In this document: one piece after another, positions 11,309 to 22,630 of the stretch | Layout: each line of letters starts with the position of its first letter | How positions within the stretch are numbered: the first letter of the stretch is position 1 | Origin: Trichomonas vaginalis G3 | Lineage: Eukaryota > Parabasalia > Trichomonadida > Trichomonadidae | Length of the DNA stretch: 64,000 nt | Assembly: GCF_026262505.1 (NCBI RefSeq) | Contig: NC_067205.1 | Location: 17,174,001-17,238,000, forward strand | Direction: 5' to 3' | Notes under the pieces: generated by a model | Database searches by the model: none | What the model was told of the DNA's origin: nothing | What the model saw: the letters and a program-made list of their open reading frames with translations, nothing else | Made by a program: the position numbers and the translations under genes

Positions 11309-12559
11309 TGTTGTAAACAGAAATTCATCAAAAGTGACACCTCAGAAAAGCTAAAATATTGAATTTTTGGAACTTTTGATAGAGCACGTTTTTAAATATT
11401 AATTAAAGTAAATGTATATTTTGTAAAGATTCTTTTTAATAAAAAAATAAAATTTTGAAGAAGAACACAAAATCTTCTGAAAAATAATATCACATAAACT
11501 CATATTATTTTCTAATATATAACTATTTTATATAAAAATCAAATTCAATGATCTTAAAAGCGAAGGATAAACCTCAAAATTTACGAATATAATGAGTGGG
11601 AATATAATGCTTATCTATCATAAAACCATATGAAATATCAATTTTTGCTTTACGCCTAATTTTTGACGACAATTAGCAAAAAATGTTAAATGTTAACACT
11701 CAGTCCATTTGAATATGAAAAATAAAATTGACTTTGATTAAATGTTTTTATTTATCATGCAATCTTCTTGCGACCAAAGATTTGAATAAAAGTTCAAAAA
11801 ATAAGATAGCTTAAAAATAATATACGGTAGTGTTTACTAATAGATGAATAGTATATAAATTCTATTAAAATGGATTTGATCCAAAAAAATATAAAACCAA
11901 AAATAATTGTTATAATTTAAATGAAGAAGTAATTTAAAACGATTTTATTTATGATCAAATTTTATATATTTTTTTGGATCAAATTCATTTTAATAGAATT
12001 TATATACTATTCATCTATTAGTAAACACTACCGTATATTATTTTTTAAGCTATCTTATTTTTTGAACTTTTATTCAAATCTTTGGTCGCAAGAAGAATTG
12101 CATGAAATAAAAACATTTAATCAAAGTCAATTTTATTTTTCATATTCAAATGGACTGAGTGTTAACATTTAACATTTTTTGCTAATTGTCGTCAAAAATT
12201 AGGCGTAAAGCAAAAATTGATATTTCATATGGTTTTATGATAGATAAGCATTATATTCCCACTCATTATATTCGTAAATTTTGAGGTTTATCCTTCGCTT
12301 TTAAGATCATTGAATTTGATTTTTATATAAAATAGTTATATATTAGAAAATAATATGAGTTTATGTGATATTATTTTTCAGAAGATTTCATTCTATATGC
12401 CTATGAAAAGTACTCTCAAAACTAACTTTTTCCTAATTATAATTAAATCTAGAATATTGTATTATGCTTAGTATTATTTCATTTTTCTCATTCAATTTAG
12501 AATTTACAAATGTCAAAAAATTGAGAGCTGTCACTTTTGATGAATTTCTGTTTATTACA
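11309..12559. mobile_element. Giant palindromic non-autonomous element
   Basis: The element starts TGTTGTAAACAGAAATTC and ends with the inverse (GAATTTCTGTTTATTACA). The two halves are inverted copies meeting near 11,935. The right arm carries a divergent stretch at about 12,386-12,530. No protein longer than about 70 codons is present, and the longest frame simply spans the palindrome centre. A solo arm sits at 3152-3529 next to an integrase gene, which suggests that such a transposase may have mobilised it (inference). No convincing target duplication is seen. Confidence 0.8.
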
Positions 12560-12700
12560 GAACGAACCAAAAATTTCATTAGAAAACTTTTCATTTTTGA
12601 ACGATCAACTATAAAATGACTTCTTGTAGTTTAATATGTGAAATTCTCAAGCGAACAAAGAATTATCAATCTATTGAAAAAAAATTCAATTCATTCTTCC

Positions 12701-13972
12701 ATGACCCGTTTTGCAGGAGGACTTGAATGCATACACTTGTACCAAAACAGCTTTTTACAGATGGCTTTATCAGTATCTGATAGAAAGTATATTCATCCAT
12801 TGATTGAGCAGATTCAACAAAGATGTCTTGGATTAAGAGTCAAAGCTAAGGAATTTGAGTTAATCAGCGGACAAAAAACGCCAGAACTGATTTCAATTCC
12901 ATTATCCATTACATATTTAAAGGAAGCTACAACCTGGATGAAAGAATACCATGGATTAAATAGTCAGATGTCTTTAGGATCGATCGGATTCAATGATAAC
13001 CTCATTGTCTTAAATCTTTGCCATAATATGTGCGATGGTAGATTTATGGCTAATCTAGCTTCTGAATTGAGTGATGAAAACGCTGTAAACATTCGCCCAA
13101 TAGAAGGATGCCCAATTGAGCCATCAACATACTTCACCAAGGAAGTTAGCCTTAATAACAAGGAATGCAAAGTCTGCGGCAATGATCCACAGATTGCAAG
13201 ATATATTACTAAAGGAGTAGGCAAAATAGCGCCAAAATATACTGAATCATACTGGTACAGATTCCCAATGAAGGAACTTGCTTGCTTCAATAGCAAAACA
13301 CAAACAGCTACAAAGTTATTGGAGCATCAAATTGCTGCTGTTTCCTTAGCAGCTGCTTCAATGAATAGTGATAAGGAGTACTACAATATGGGCGCATCGT
13401 GTCCTGTTGATATTAGAAGATTTACTCCTTCGACTCCATATGAACCTCTCAAGTCCATCGATTCCGAAATCGTTAAGAAATACTCATTCGCTAACTTTGT
13501 TGCTTCCGTTTCCGCTTATACAAAAGCAAAACCAAGCGAAACAATTAGAGATATCCTTCCAAGAATCAGAGAATGCATGAATGACAAGATTAAGTCTGGC
13601 GAACAGTTCAAGTTCTTATATACAATGCAAAAAGTTGTCGAAGCCGGTGGAGTTCAAGGAGAATTCCCAGATGGCGCTGGTATTGAAGTTTCATCCATTG
13701 GATCGATCAAAGTTGGAGGCAGAATCAAAGATTACTTATTCAGCCATGTTATCAATGGCGAAGAATCTTCAAAGTCTATCGAATTTGTTACTTATTCTTT
13801 GAAGACACCAACAAACTACGACTTCTCTGGATATCTTAACTACATGCCAGGAGATGCTACAGTTGAAGAAGCTGGAAAACTCTTGAAATGCTTCGAATTT
13901 TCATTAAAGCATGTCGAAGACAACACTACAGTTGGCGATGCCATTAAGTTGATCCGTAAGGAAGTCTTATAA
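12701..13972 (+). CDS. HxxxDG acyltransferase-like protein (condensation/alcohol acyltransferase fold)
   Basis: The motif LCHNMCDGRF fits the HxxxDG catalytic signature of CoA-dependent acyltransferases and condensation domains (BAHD, alcohol acetyltransferase, NRPS C-domain superfamily). A C-terminal part with NPAG/DFGWG-type function is less clear. The first in-frame ATG is 12701. However, coding-like sequence in the same frame (FSSEQRIINLLKK) begins near 12641, just after a stop. An ATG at 12616, preceded by a TCATTTTTG initiator, is in another frame, so a one-base frameshift near the start is likely. The length from 12638 would be 444 residues, normal for the superfamily. Substrate and pathway cannot be told from the sequence. 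Confidence 0.75.
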   Translation: MTRFAGGLECIHLYQNSFLQMALSVSDRKYIHPLIEQIQQRCLGLRVKAKEFELISGQKTPELISIPLSITYLKEATTWMKEYHGLNSQMSLGSIGFNDNLIVLNLCHNMCDGRFMANLASELSDENAVNIRPIEGCPIEPSTYFTKEVSLNNKECKVCGNDPQIARYITKGVGKIAPKYTESYWYRFPMKELACFNSKTQTATKLLEHQIAAVSLAAASMNSDKEYYNMGASCPVDIRRFTPSTPYEPLKSIDSEIVKKYSFANFVASVSAYTKAKPSETIRDILPRIRECMNDKIKSGEQFKFLYTMQKVVEAGGVQGEFPDGAGIEVSSIGSIKVGGRIKDYLFSHVINGEESSKSIEFVTYSLKTPTNYDFSGYLNYMPGDATVEEAGKLLKCFEFSLKHVEDNTTVGDAIKLIRKEVL

Positions 13973-15315
13973 AGAATTTTCTTTCTCATTATATCTGAAT
14001 AAAAAACACAATTTCTTTCTAAATACGATTGAATGGCATAATATGTCCAAATACTCTATTTACTTTGCTTTCCTACATCAACATATGGTAAAAATGATAT
14101 TATTAAAATTATAGAATTTAATAATCCCATTTTTGATCACATTTCTCATGAATATCGAAATTATATAAAAAATCAAATATAATAGCTTATCTTATTTTTT
14201 CCAAAGAAAATTAGAAAGTGAAAAAATCATTATTAAAAACTAAGATTTGAAATTCATTTTTTATTTTTTGAAAAAATTTTGGAAATAAATCGCAAAATGG
14301 TCAAGCTTAATTATAATCAATATTCCTTAAAAGATCGATATACATGAAAATTATCAAAATCATAAGAATTTTCCAAATCAAAAACGTTGATTACGATGAT
14401 TTGGATCTTGAATACTAAAATACTATATACTTTTGTCCGAAACAGAAACTTTGGGGTAGCGAATATTTTATGTATTCAGCCTCCTATTCTTTGATTTCTC
14501 ACAGTTGGGTATATAGGCATTTCAGTTTTAATAATTTAATCAGATAGGTGTTTGCATTGTATTATTCCATATATCTTCGGTTTATACATTACTTTTTTTG
14601 TTATCGATAATTCTTCAAAGAAATTCGGAAATAATTGCTGAATTAGCACATCCATATCATAATTATCATTTCATTAACACCAATCAAAATCCCGATAATG
14701 AAATTTTTCTCGAGACATTTCAGAAAAGCGTACTCTTCATTAAATGAGTTGGAAATAATGCATACAGTGCGGTCGATACAATAATCAAAAAATGATTGGT
14801 CTCTATGATTAATTTATGATTTTTCATGATTTTTAATGTTATTCTCGTACGAATATTTGCATTCTAATCCGAACTGAATTCATATCGAAAACATGCTTTC
14901 AGAATATTTTTACGTACTTCAGTCATAAGGGCGAAATAGCTCTCAAAACTGTATTTACGTTTTAAGATTGTCTTTAATTGGGCACAAATTATATATTAAA
15001 ACACATATTAAAACTTTAAGTTCCAATCAATTCTCACAATTCTTTTTCAATCATTATAAATTTTTTAAATTCTTATTTAGAATAGCATATGCACTACATA
15101 TCTTGTTGCATGCTAAGATCAGTCATAATGTAAACCTCTCAATTTTATTGTCGTGGGAAGTATCTCAATTCCTTCAAAAAAATTGAAAAACTATTTAATT
15201 TTAAAAATATAATACTTTTAATTAGTTAATTAATTGGAGATATTTTTAAAAAATCACTTTTGATAATACTTTTGAGAACTTTAATTCAAAAAATATATTC
15301 AAAAATATCCAGGAT
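13973..15315. other. Gene-poor AT-rich stretch
   Basis: No gene, RNA or repeat was recognised here. A 72-codon frame at 14,968-15,186 has the low-complexity composition of random AT-rich DNA. Confidence 0.5.
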
Positions 15316-15640
15316 ATCAAGAGGGAATTGTTCCTTATGAGGTATATAGTTATGATGTATACCTCATAAGGAACAATTCCCTCCTTAAAACGAGAAAACT
15401 TGTTCGAAATTGTTTATCATTTCGAACAAGTTTTCTCGTTTTTAATAAGAAACTAAAGGCTATGAGGCACTGATTATATATTAGTGCCTCACAGCCTTTA
15501 GTTTCTAATAGATAGCTGGGAAACTTTCTCCAAATGATAAGTTATTCAGAGAAAGTTTCCCAGCTATCAAGAGGGAATTGTTCCTTATGAGGTATATAGT
15601 TATGATGTATACCTCATAAGGAACAATTCCCTCCTTAAAA
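15316..15640. repeat. Array of five back-to-back perfect hairpins
   Basis: Five inverted repeats follow with gaps of 2-5 bases. H1 15321-15383 (26-bp stem). H2 15387-15442 (24 bp, 8-nt loop). H3 15448-15506 (24-nt arms, one A/C mismatch). H4 15511-15568 (20 bp, 18-nt loop). H5 15571-15633 is identical to H1. The segment 15316-15390 recurs at 15566-15640, so the array is a 250-base unit H1-H2-H3-H4 plus the start of a second unit. Stem sequences differ among H1-H4. There is no reading frame. The near perfection of four unrelated stems argues for recent origin or selection. Function is unknown. Confidence 0.9.
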
Positions 15641-16268
15641 TCGTAGACATTTTTATACTTATTAATTAACCATTCAAAATCATATTCCTCTGAAAAGTTA
15701 TTTTATTAAAAATTTAGAATTTTAATAAATATAGAGTTTGAATTTCATACAATACCTATATATTTTCAATAATGGAATTTGAAAACCATTCTCAAAAGTT
15801 CTCAGAAAACCTTTTTTTCATTAATTTTAAGAAATCTGAGTATTAAATTAAGTGATAAATTCGTTTGACACTACTTTAATTTTTAAATTCAAAAAATTAT
15901 ATGTGCTTCTTAAAATGACTCAAAAAAATTTTATTATAAAATAATATATAATATTAAAAATCACACAACATTTTTTTACTTTACATAATCGTACTTCCTC
16001 GACGATTAATTTCCACTCAATTTCTATCGTTGACCGAACTTAGCATGCAACAATCTAAATTTTTTACAATTCAATGAGTATTTATGTTTTTAAAACATGC
16101 AAGCAAATCGTGTTCTTATTCTAATTTTCAAAAAATAAGATGTAAGAAATATTGTTTAAAATAATCAATTGAGAAGGGAGCTTCTCAATCATTCACAAAA
16201 ATTCAAAATTTCAATTATTGAATGAGATTGAATGACTCTCACAATCATAAAAAAATTATTATTAGAAG

Positions 16269-16733
16269 ATGTCTGCAATTAGAAGTACACAGATGATTAA
16301 ACCATTCAGATGCGTCAATGCTCCAAAGAACAAATTCTCCGCAGCTGAAGATGAAATGCTCAGGAACCTTGTTAGGAAGTATGGCGAAAATGAATGGGAT
16401 TTAATCTCGCAAGTTCTAGGTACTAAGAATTCCAGACAATGTCATGATCGATGGGTATATAACTTATCACCAAAAGTTAACAAAAAGCCTTTTACTGAAG
16501 AAGAAGATCAGAAGTTATTGGACTTAGTAGAAAATCTAGGTCCACACTGGGTTCAAATATCTAAAAGAATGCCGGGTAGAACAGATACACAGATTAAGAA
16601 TCGTTACAAAGTACTCAAGAGACGAGTTAATTCCATAATTAAAAATATTAAATTTGATTTATTCCCACGATATATAATGTATTTTCAATTTTTAGACTCC
16701 TTTAAATTGAATATAATTATGCCTAAATTTTAG
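16269..16733 (+). CDS. Myb-like DNA-binding protein (two SANT/Myb repeats)
   Basis: A 154-residue protein. Repeat 1 covers about residues 20-68 (KNKFSAAEDEML, W43, SRQCHDRW with W62). Repeat 2 covers about 72-119 (PFTEEEDQKLL, W94, GRTDTQIKNRYK). The first tryptophan of each repeat is Phe, as often seen in divergent Myb repeats. Short R2R3 Myb proteins of this size regulate transcription in T. vaginalis through Myb-recognition elements next to the initiator (known for Myb1-3). The last 35 residues are AT-rich, hydrophobic read-out with no domain, so the C-terminus may be altered. TCACAAT and TCATAAA lie upstream as possible initiators. Confidence 0.9.
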   Translation: MSAIRSTQMIKPFRCVNAPKNKFSAAEDEMLRNLVRKYGENEWDLISQVLGTKNSRQCHDRWVYNLSPKVNKKPFTEEEDQKLLDLVENLGPHWVQISKRMPGRTDTQIKNRYKVLKRRVNSIIKNIKFDLFPRYIMYFQFLDSFKLNIIMPKF

Positions 16734-16778
16734 GCATGTGAAAAAATATATGTGACAATATGAAACCATAAATTTTAT

Positions 16779-16913
16779 TTAAAGACCTGGATAATATGGT
16801 TTTGAACCAGTTTCTTCATATGTGGGTAATGGAGTGCTTGGAGGAACAAGGCCACCACCAACCTTATGGGGTTGTATTTTATCTGTATCAGTATCAGGGG
16901 CAGAAACTATACC
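16779..16913 (-). pseudogene. C-terminal remnant of a coding gene
   Basis: On the minus strand, 44 sense codons run to a TAA at 16779-16781, with a proline/glycine-rich text including GGGLVPPSTPLPTYEETG and ending KPYYPGL. Composition is clearly protein-like and GC-richer than its surroundings. It is stopped upstream by an in-frame TAG (16914-16916), and no start is available. It resembles the cytoplasmic tail of a surface protein, but this is a guess. Confidence 0.45.
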
Positions 16914-16916
16914 CTA

Positions 16917-18130
16917 AAGTTTTTGTTATTGGAATCTGACACGCCCGTAAATTTTTATAAAAGCTCATTAATACAGCTCCCTGATTGGAGACATTCTTTG
17001 TGACATATACCATATACTTATGTAGGCATTAGAGAATCTACCATATGATTTTAGTAGTCTACTAATGACATTCATAGTGCAATTAGACGAAATTTATTTT
17101 GCTTGTAAAACCACACTACATGAAGGTCCAAACCCATTATTATAACATTATATTACTGGTACATAGTAGTATATATTGCTGAGGTTGAAATCTAAATCTA
17201 AAAAGTTATCAAGATATCAAACTAATGTAATTGGCCTAGTCTATTCAATTACAGATATATTAGTATATATGATCCAGTGAATTGATTTATACATAATGAC
17301 ATGATATATAAAAAAAATTATAATATTTTAAAATTAGAGTTAAAATTTCACATATCTACATGCAAATGGTTAGAAATGTTATGCATATATCAATCTCGGT
17401 TGTGATTTTACTATATAGGAAAATATGTCGGAGTAATGATTCAAACTTTCAAAGTAATGCTTTATTTGAACAATATGAATTGAAATTCATTTTGATAAGT
17501 CAGGCTATGAATGATAATGATATAATAACAGTTTAAAAAAAGATAATATTATAAATTTTGAAAAGATTGATATTTTTTATTTAATTTGGAATCTTCTTAA
17601 TTCCAATTGATGTAGAATGTGGTATCATGTCAATTTTTGAAATTCGGCTAATTTTGGAAAGACATTTTGAATTGGGTATCAATTGTTAAAATTAAGCTTG
17701 GTTATTAATGTAAGTCAAATGCAAAATAAGGGAGAAGACAATATTTGTAATTAAATATAACAAATTCACAATTTGAAGAATATCAATATAATTTGAAAAA
17801 ATTGTTAATTTCATAGGCAACAAGATGTCTATTGACACTGCATATAATTGTGAATATATTCTTCATTTCAAAATTGATAGAGATTTAAAAACTACATGCG
17901 TAAAATGAAAACTGATGATAAATGATATAAACTAATATGATTGTATAACATTGAGTGTTTTTATAAACTAAATAGATGTAGAATTCAATAATTAATGAAA
18001 ATATTAAGATTTTTAAAGATAAATACAAATCATATGGTAAATTTGTGTTTAAGGGATTTTGAATAAGGATATTGTTTATGTACTAAATATATGTATGGAT
18101 AGGCAAGAAAATAAAGAGATTGTATAATGA
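16917..18130. other. Gene-poor AT-rich stretch
   Basis: No gene, RNA or repeat recognised. Confidence 0.5.
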
Positions 18131-19880
18131 GAATGTGATTGCAAAAGTTTGACCGACAAGAGTGTAATATGCACTCTTGTCGGTCACAATGTGTCATTCC
18201 GGGAGACATTGCCACTGCATGTCCCCCAGATTGGCACACTGTTCCGCATTCATAACTTGAACGCGGAACTTTGACCGACAAGAGTGTAATATGCACTCTT
18301 GTCGGTCACAATGTGTCATTCCGGGAGACATTGCCACTGCATGTCCCCCAGAATGAGACAATTTGTTGCAATCAGAATGTGCTTGCAAAAGTTTGACCGA
18401 CAAGAGTGTAATATGCACTCTTGTCGGTCACAATGTGTCATTCCGGGACATTGCCACTGCATGTCTCCCAGAATGAGACAATTTGTTGCAATCAGAATGT
18501 GCTTGCAAAAGTTTGACCGACAAGAGTGTAATATGCACTCTTGTTTTAATAAATTTTAATTACCATATAAGTATCTTTACATACAATCTTTACATTATAA
18601 TTTTTCCTAATTAATATTTATTTCATATTTTTTTGTGCTTAATCTAACTTATAGCATGTACTGAACTATTTTACAGACTCTACTGAGCTATCTCAACATA
18701 TAAACCAGTGAAAAAAAAACACATATATACTCACTTCATATTCTGATCTCATGCCATATTATCGCAAAAACTATATTTATACACCACACCTCATAAAACA
18801 TCATTTTAGCCCTATCGAAGCGTTCAAAACCTATTTTTCCCGCGTAATCTGATTCTTCAGGATCCGCTGATTCGATTTCTGCCGTCAGATCGCGAAAATA
18901 TGCATTACATAACAAGATATACACAAATTACTAAACTTAATATTTTCCTTAAAATTGCAATTCCTCCATATGACAATATTTATTATCTTCTCCGTTTTCC
19001 CTAACAAATATATTTAATTTTCTGAGTAATACGTATAATAAAATGAATTTCTCAAAAAATCAAATTCAAAATTAATAATGGATAATGACTAGATATAATC
19101 TGAACTTTTGAATGCATACATTTTTTGAAAAAATTGGATTTTGAAAATTATGTTGTTGTGTATGAACTTCAAGAGAAATTTTAAGGAAAATATTAAGTTT
19201 AGTAATTTGTGTATATCTTGTTATGTAATGCATATTTTCGCGATCTGACGGCAGAAATCGAATCAGCGGATCCTGAAGAATCAGATTACGCGGGAAAAAT
19301 AGGTTTTGAACGCTTAGATAGGGCTAAAATGATGTTTTATATGAGGTGTGGTGTATAAATATAGTTTTTGCGATAATATGGCATGAGATCAGAATATGAA
19401 GTGAGTATATATGTGTTTTTTTTCACTGGTTTATATGTTGAGATAGCTCAGTAGAGTCTGTAAAATAGTTCAGTACATGCTATAAGTTAGATTAAGCACA
19501 AAAAAATATGAAATAAATATTAATTAGGAAAAATTATAATGTAAAGATTGTATGTAAAGATACTTATATGGTAATTAAAATTTATTAAAACAAGAGTGCA
19601 TATTACACTCTTGTCGGTCAAACTTTTGCAAGCACATTCTGATTGCAACAAATTGTCTCATTCTGGGAGACATGCAGTGGCAATGTCTCCCGGAATGACA
19701 CATTGTGACCGACAAGAGTGCATATTACACTCTTGTCGGTCAAACTTTTGCAAGCACATTCTGATTGCAACAAATTGTCTCATTCTGGGGGACATGCAGT
19801 GGCAATGTCTCCCGGAATGACACATTGTGACCGACAAGAGTGCATATTACACTCTTGTCGGTCAAAGTTCCGCTATCTGA
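18131..19880. mobile_element. Nested palindromic element built of hairpin repeats
   Basis: The inner arms (about 18545-18955 and 19188-19596) are near-identical inverted copies around a spacer of about 230 bases. Outside them lie about 121-base direct repeats, four on the left and three on the right, mirror images of each other. Each repeat contains a 37-base hairpin (arm TGACCGACAAGAGTG, 7-nt loop), at 18150, 18272, 18394, 18514 (cut) and, inverted, at about 19591 (cut), 19707 and 19828. Between hairpins is GC-richer DNA. No transposase is present, and no target duplication was found. It is probably a foldback-type element. Confidence 0.8.
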
Positions 19881-20127
19881 ACCCAATTCCGGACCAGTAC
19901 CCCATTTTGCGATTAATCCAATGGGAATCACTTCCAACATTAAAACTTTATAGGTGGATCCCACTAATTTATTAAATTGTTCGATCTATTCCTGCATACT
20001 ACTTTCAAATTAAGAAAGTTCTTGTCTCATGCATGAATATTTTCATACTCATTGCATCAATGATCTAACAATTTAAAGCTCGCTAACAACCTAAAGCAAA
20101 AAACAAAATGATCTGCTAACTATGCAG

Positions 20128-20275
20128 GCAGCTCAAGCGCACCAAGGGGAGGCGTTTTTCTGAATTGGGCGATCTTCGTGAGATCTCAGGAGGCGAAGAT
20201 TCGGAACCCAACCGGCTTCAAGCTGTAACATCTGGCTAGCAGGCCATACATTTTTAAACCGCCTCTAACCGTTCA
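20128..20275. ncRNA. Candidate structured RNA in a GC-rich island
   Basis: A compact GC-rich island in AT-rich DNA can form nested helices. GAGGCG (20149-20154) pairs with CGCCTC (20260-20265). TTGGG (20165-20169) pairs with CCCAA (20207-20211). ATCTTCG (20172-20178) pairs with CGAAGAT (20194-20200), enclosing the palindrome GAGATCTC. No long reading frame fits. I looked for signatures of U1/U6, SRP, RNase P/MRP and U3 RNA and did not find a convincing set. The transcribed strand is not known. It could instead be a relic of an unrelated gene. Confidence 0.4.
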
Positions 20276-20367
20276 TCTCGACCACATTATCGGCATTCAT
20301 ATATATATTTGAATATTAAGACAAATAAAACCATTTGTTTGATCGAAATTGAGTAATTTATTGTTAA

Positions 20368-21407
20368 GGGTGCACACGAGATGATCATGTAAACTTCAGA
20401 ATTTAGAACCTTATTTTTAGGCATTATCTTGGCTACCTATTTAGGCTCGAAAAGCAAAAAATATCAAAAAATACAACTTGACTCCATTATGACCCTTTCA
20501 TGGAGGTAGTTTTTATCCGCTAGTATTTTCCCTTTGAATCTCTTTACAATTCGAAATCAAATTCAAAACTCAGTAGAAGAAAGGAAGAATCGACTTACTA
20601 CGGTTGTAATACGAATAAATACATATATTTAATTATTTTTATTTACATAATAATTGTTTGAAGCTCATTTTCCAACAAATTTTTAAATAAAAACATTAAA
20701 ATGTTGAAAATGTTCATATATTTTAATAGGGTTTCGGCACTTTATTGAGGAATTACTACATACATAGTCGAACTGAACTTGATATTTTGAAATTTAAATT
20801 ATTTATCAAAATTAAAATTTAACTTGAAATTTATAATTATTTAGTCATATTTTGCATAATTCTAAGTAGATTTTGTAAAAAATCAAGAAAGAAAAATTTT
20901 AACGTGCTTTATTTTTTCTTTTTTATAATAATACATATTATTATATAATTAACATATTCATAATGTTTCACCCTTTCAAAAATATAATCCTCCTCCTCTC
21001 AAATAAACGTACATACGGGTGGCCTCTTTTTTCAAAAAATTAAAATTTGAAATTTTGGGCTCAAATATTAGAGATTTTTTCAACCTTCAACGATATATGT
21101 TGTCTATATCAGACCTCCTTTCTTTTTGATACTTAACATTGTTCCTAAATCTTAGCCGTTAAGGCTGTTCTGAAAATATTTTTTTTTCGAAAAAATTCGA
21201 AAAAAATTCTTAAAATTCAAAAATCCCTTAATTCCTGAGGATTTTGGAAAAAAGTTTTACATGAACATGTGTATATTATATGAAGTATATTGATAAGGTA
21301 AAAATCAAATTTTATTGCATATTCATCGAGAAAATAAACTAACGAATCCCTCAAAATTGAGAGGGTAATCCTCCTCCTCTCAAATAAACGTACATACGGG
21401 TGCACCC
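20368..21407. mobile_element. TTAA-flanked non-autonomous DNA element
   Basis: The element has ends GGGTGCAC and GTGCACCC and is flanked on both sides by TTAA (20364-20367 and 21408-21411), the target duplication of piggyBac and Kolobok transposons. A 36-base segment with CTCAAATAAACGTACATACG occurs near both 20,990 and 21,370, so the right end was partly duplicated. A second, truncated copy in the other orientation lies in the MULE (34436-35124). No transposase is encoded. Confidence 0.75.
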
Positions 21408-21534
21408 TTAAAACAAAAAAAATTAAGAAAAAAGTTTGTCATTTTCTTTGATATTTATATATTTGAAATATACCTTATAAATATATCATTTAATTTATCC
21501 CATTTTAATATTATGAGTATCAAATGCGAAAATC

Positions 21535-21796
21535 AAAAAAAATACTGTCCTGATTCGAACTCAATCCATTTAATCCTGGCATACAGACCATCCCATTATG
21601 CCAAAAAGATTATTTGTTATTTTCTTAATAATACCCAGATTTTCCTTACTTTTACCACCTCTCTAAAGCTGGGGACACCGCCTATCGTTGGGAGTAGCTA
21701 TTAAATAGAACCACCAAGGGTATTTTTCGAACTGCCGGTGTAGTGGAAACATCCGACATAATGATTCATTATGCCAAGGTTTGATTCCCATTTAGC
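21535..21796. other. Two degenerate tRNA-like sequences
   Basis: On the minus strand near 21540-21612, a GAGTTCGAATC T-loop-like motif is followed by an 8-T run. On the plus strand near 21733-21796, the motif GGTTTGATTCCC and a 7-bp anticodon-like stem CATAATG/CATTATG are present. Neither forms a proper acceptor stem, and the second lacks T33. They may be tRNA fossils. Confidence 0.25.
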
Positions 21797-22630
21797 TAAT
21801 TTTTTTCTTTTTTGGATCATGAATTTTTTTTTTGGGTCACTATAAGATTTGTTTCATGTTCTAAATCTGCTGCATATGTAATCTATTTTTATTTACCTAT
21901 TTTTTAAAAATCTATTGGATTGCCAAATTTGAATATATTTAAAATCATAAAAATCCAAAAAAACTATAAATATATGTTTTATGCATAGTGCCGATACTCA
22001 AATATCAGATTACTTAGATCCATGAATAATATCCGAATTTTTTTTCTTAAAATTAAACTTCAAAACTTCTTGCAATCTTATTCTTAATCAATTGTAAATT
22101 TTTAAAACCATTTTTTAAAATAATTTTGCGTAAATTTTATTCTCATGTTGTTTTAATCGAAAATTGATACATTTTCAAAAAAATAATATTGACTTATGAA
22201 ATTCATTTTTAAGGTGAAATAGTATTGTTTTTATTAAAGTATATGAATAATATATAAAAAATTAATGAATAATATAAGCAGATTTTTAGTTTACAAAACA
22301 AATATGAGCAATGCAATTTCAAACTTTTGCTGGCAATTTCGATATTGCTCAAGTTTGTAGTATTTGTGATACCTATAACATCGGCTTAATCAAAATTCGA
22401 TTTTTCTTATGAGTTATTGAGAAAATTTGATTGCAATGAGAAGGATTTCGACGTTTTTGATAAACTAAGAGCTGAGCTTTAGGGGTTCAGTTCATTTATG
22501 GCTGTAGTTTGATGCGTAGATCTCTTTTTTATTGTAAATTCTTTCAGCATGGAGATCGAGAATGAATCTTTTGAGAACTTTATGAGTTTTTACACCCGTA
22601 AAGAGGTCCTTCGAGGAAAGATAGTCCAGA

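Noticed and set aside
11951-12172. 73-codon frame across the palindrome centre
   Set aside because: Produced by inverted AT-rich sequence, no domain.
15316-15640. CRISPR array
   Set aside because: Units are hairpins with unrelated stems, not identical repeats with unique spacers, and this is a eukaryotic genome.
18030-19975. Several 62-88-codon frames with MHITLLSVK text
   Set aside because: They read through hairpin repeats on both strands; the same text appears inverted, as expected of repeats.
20128-20275. SRP, U3 or RNase P RNA
   Set aside because: Single word matches only (for example TGAAGCCGG on the minus strand); the other required boxes are absent or in the wrong order.
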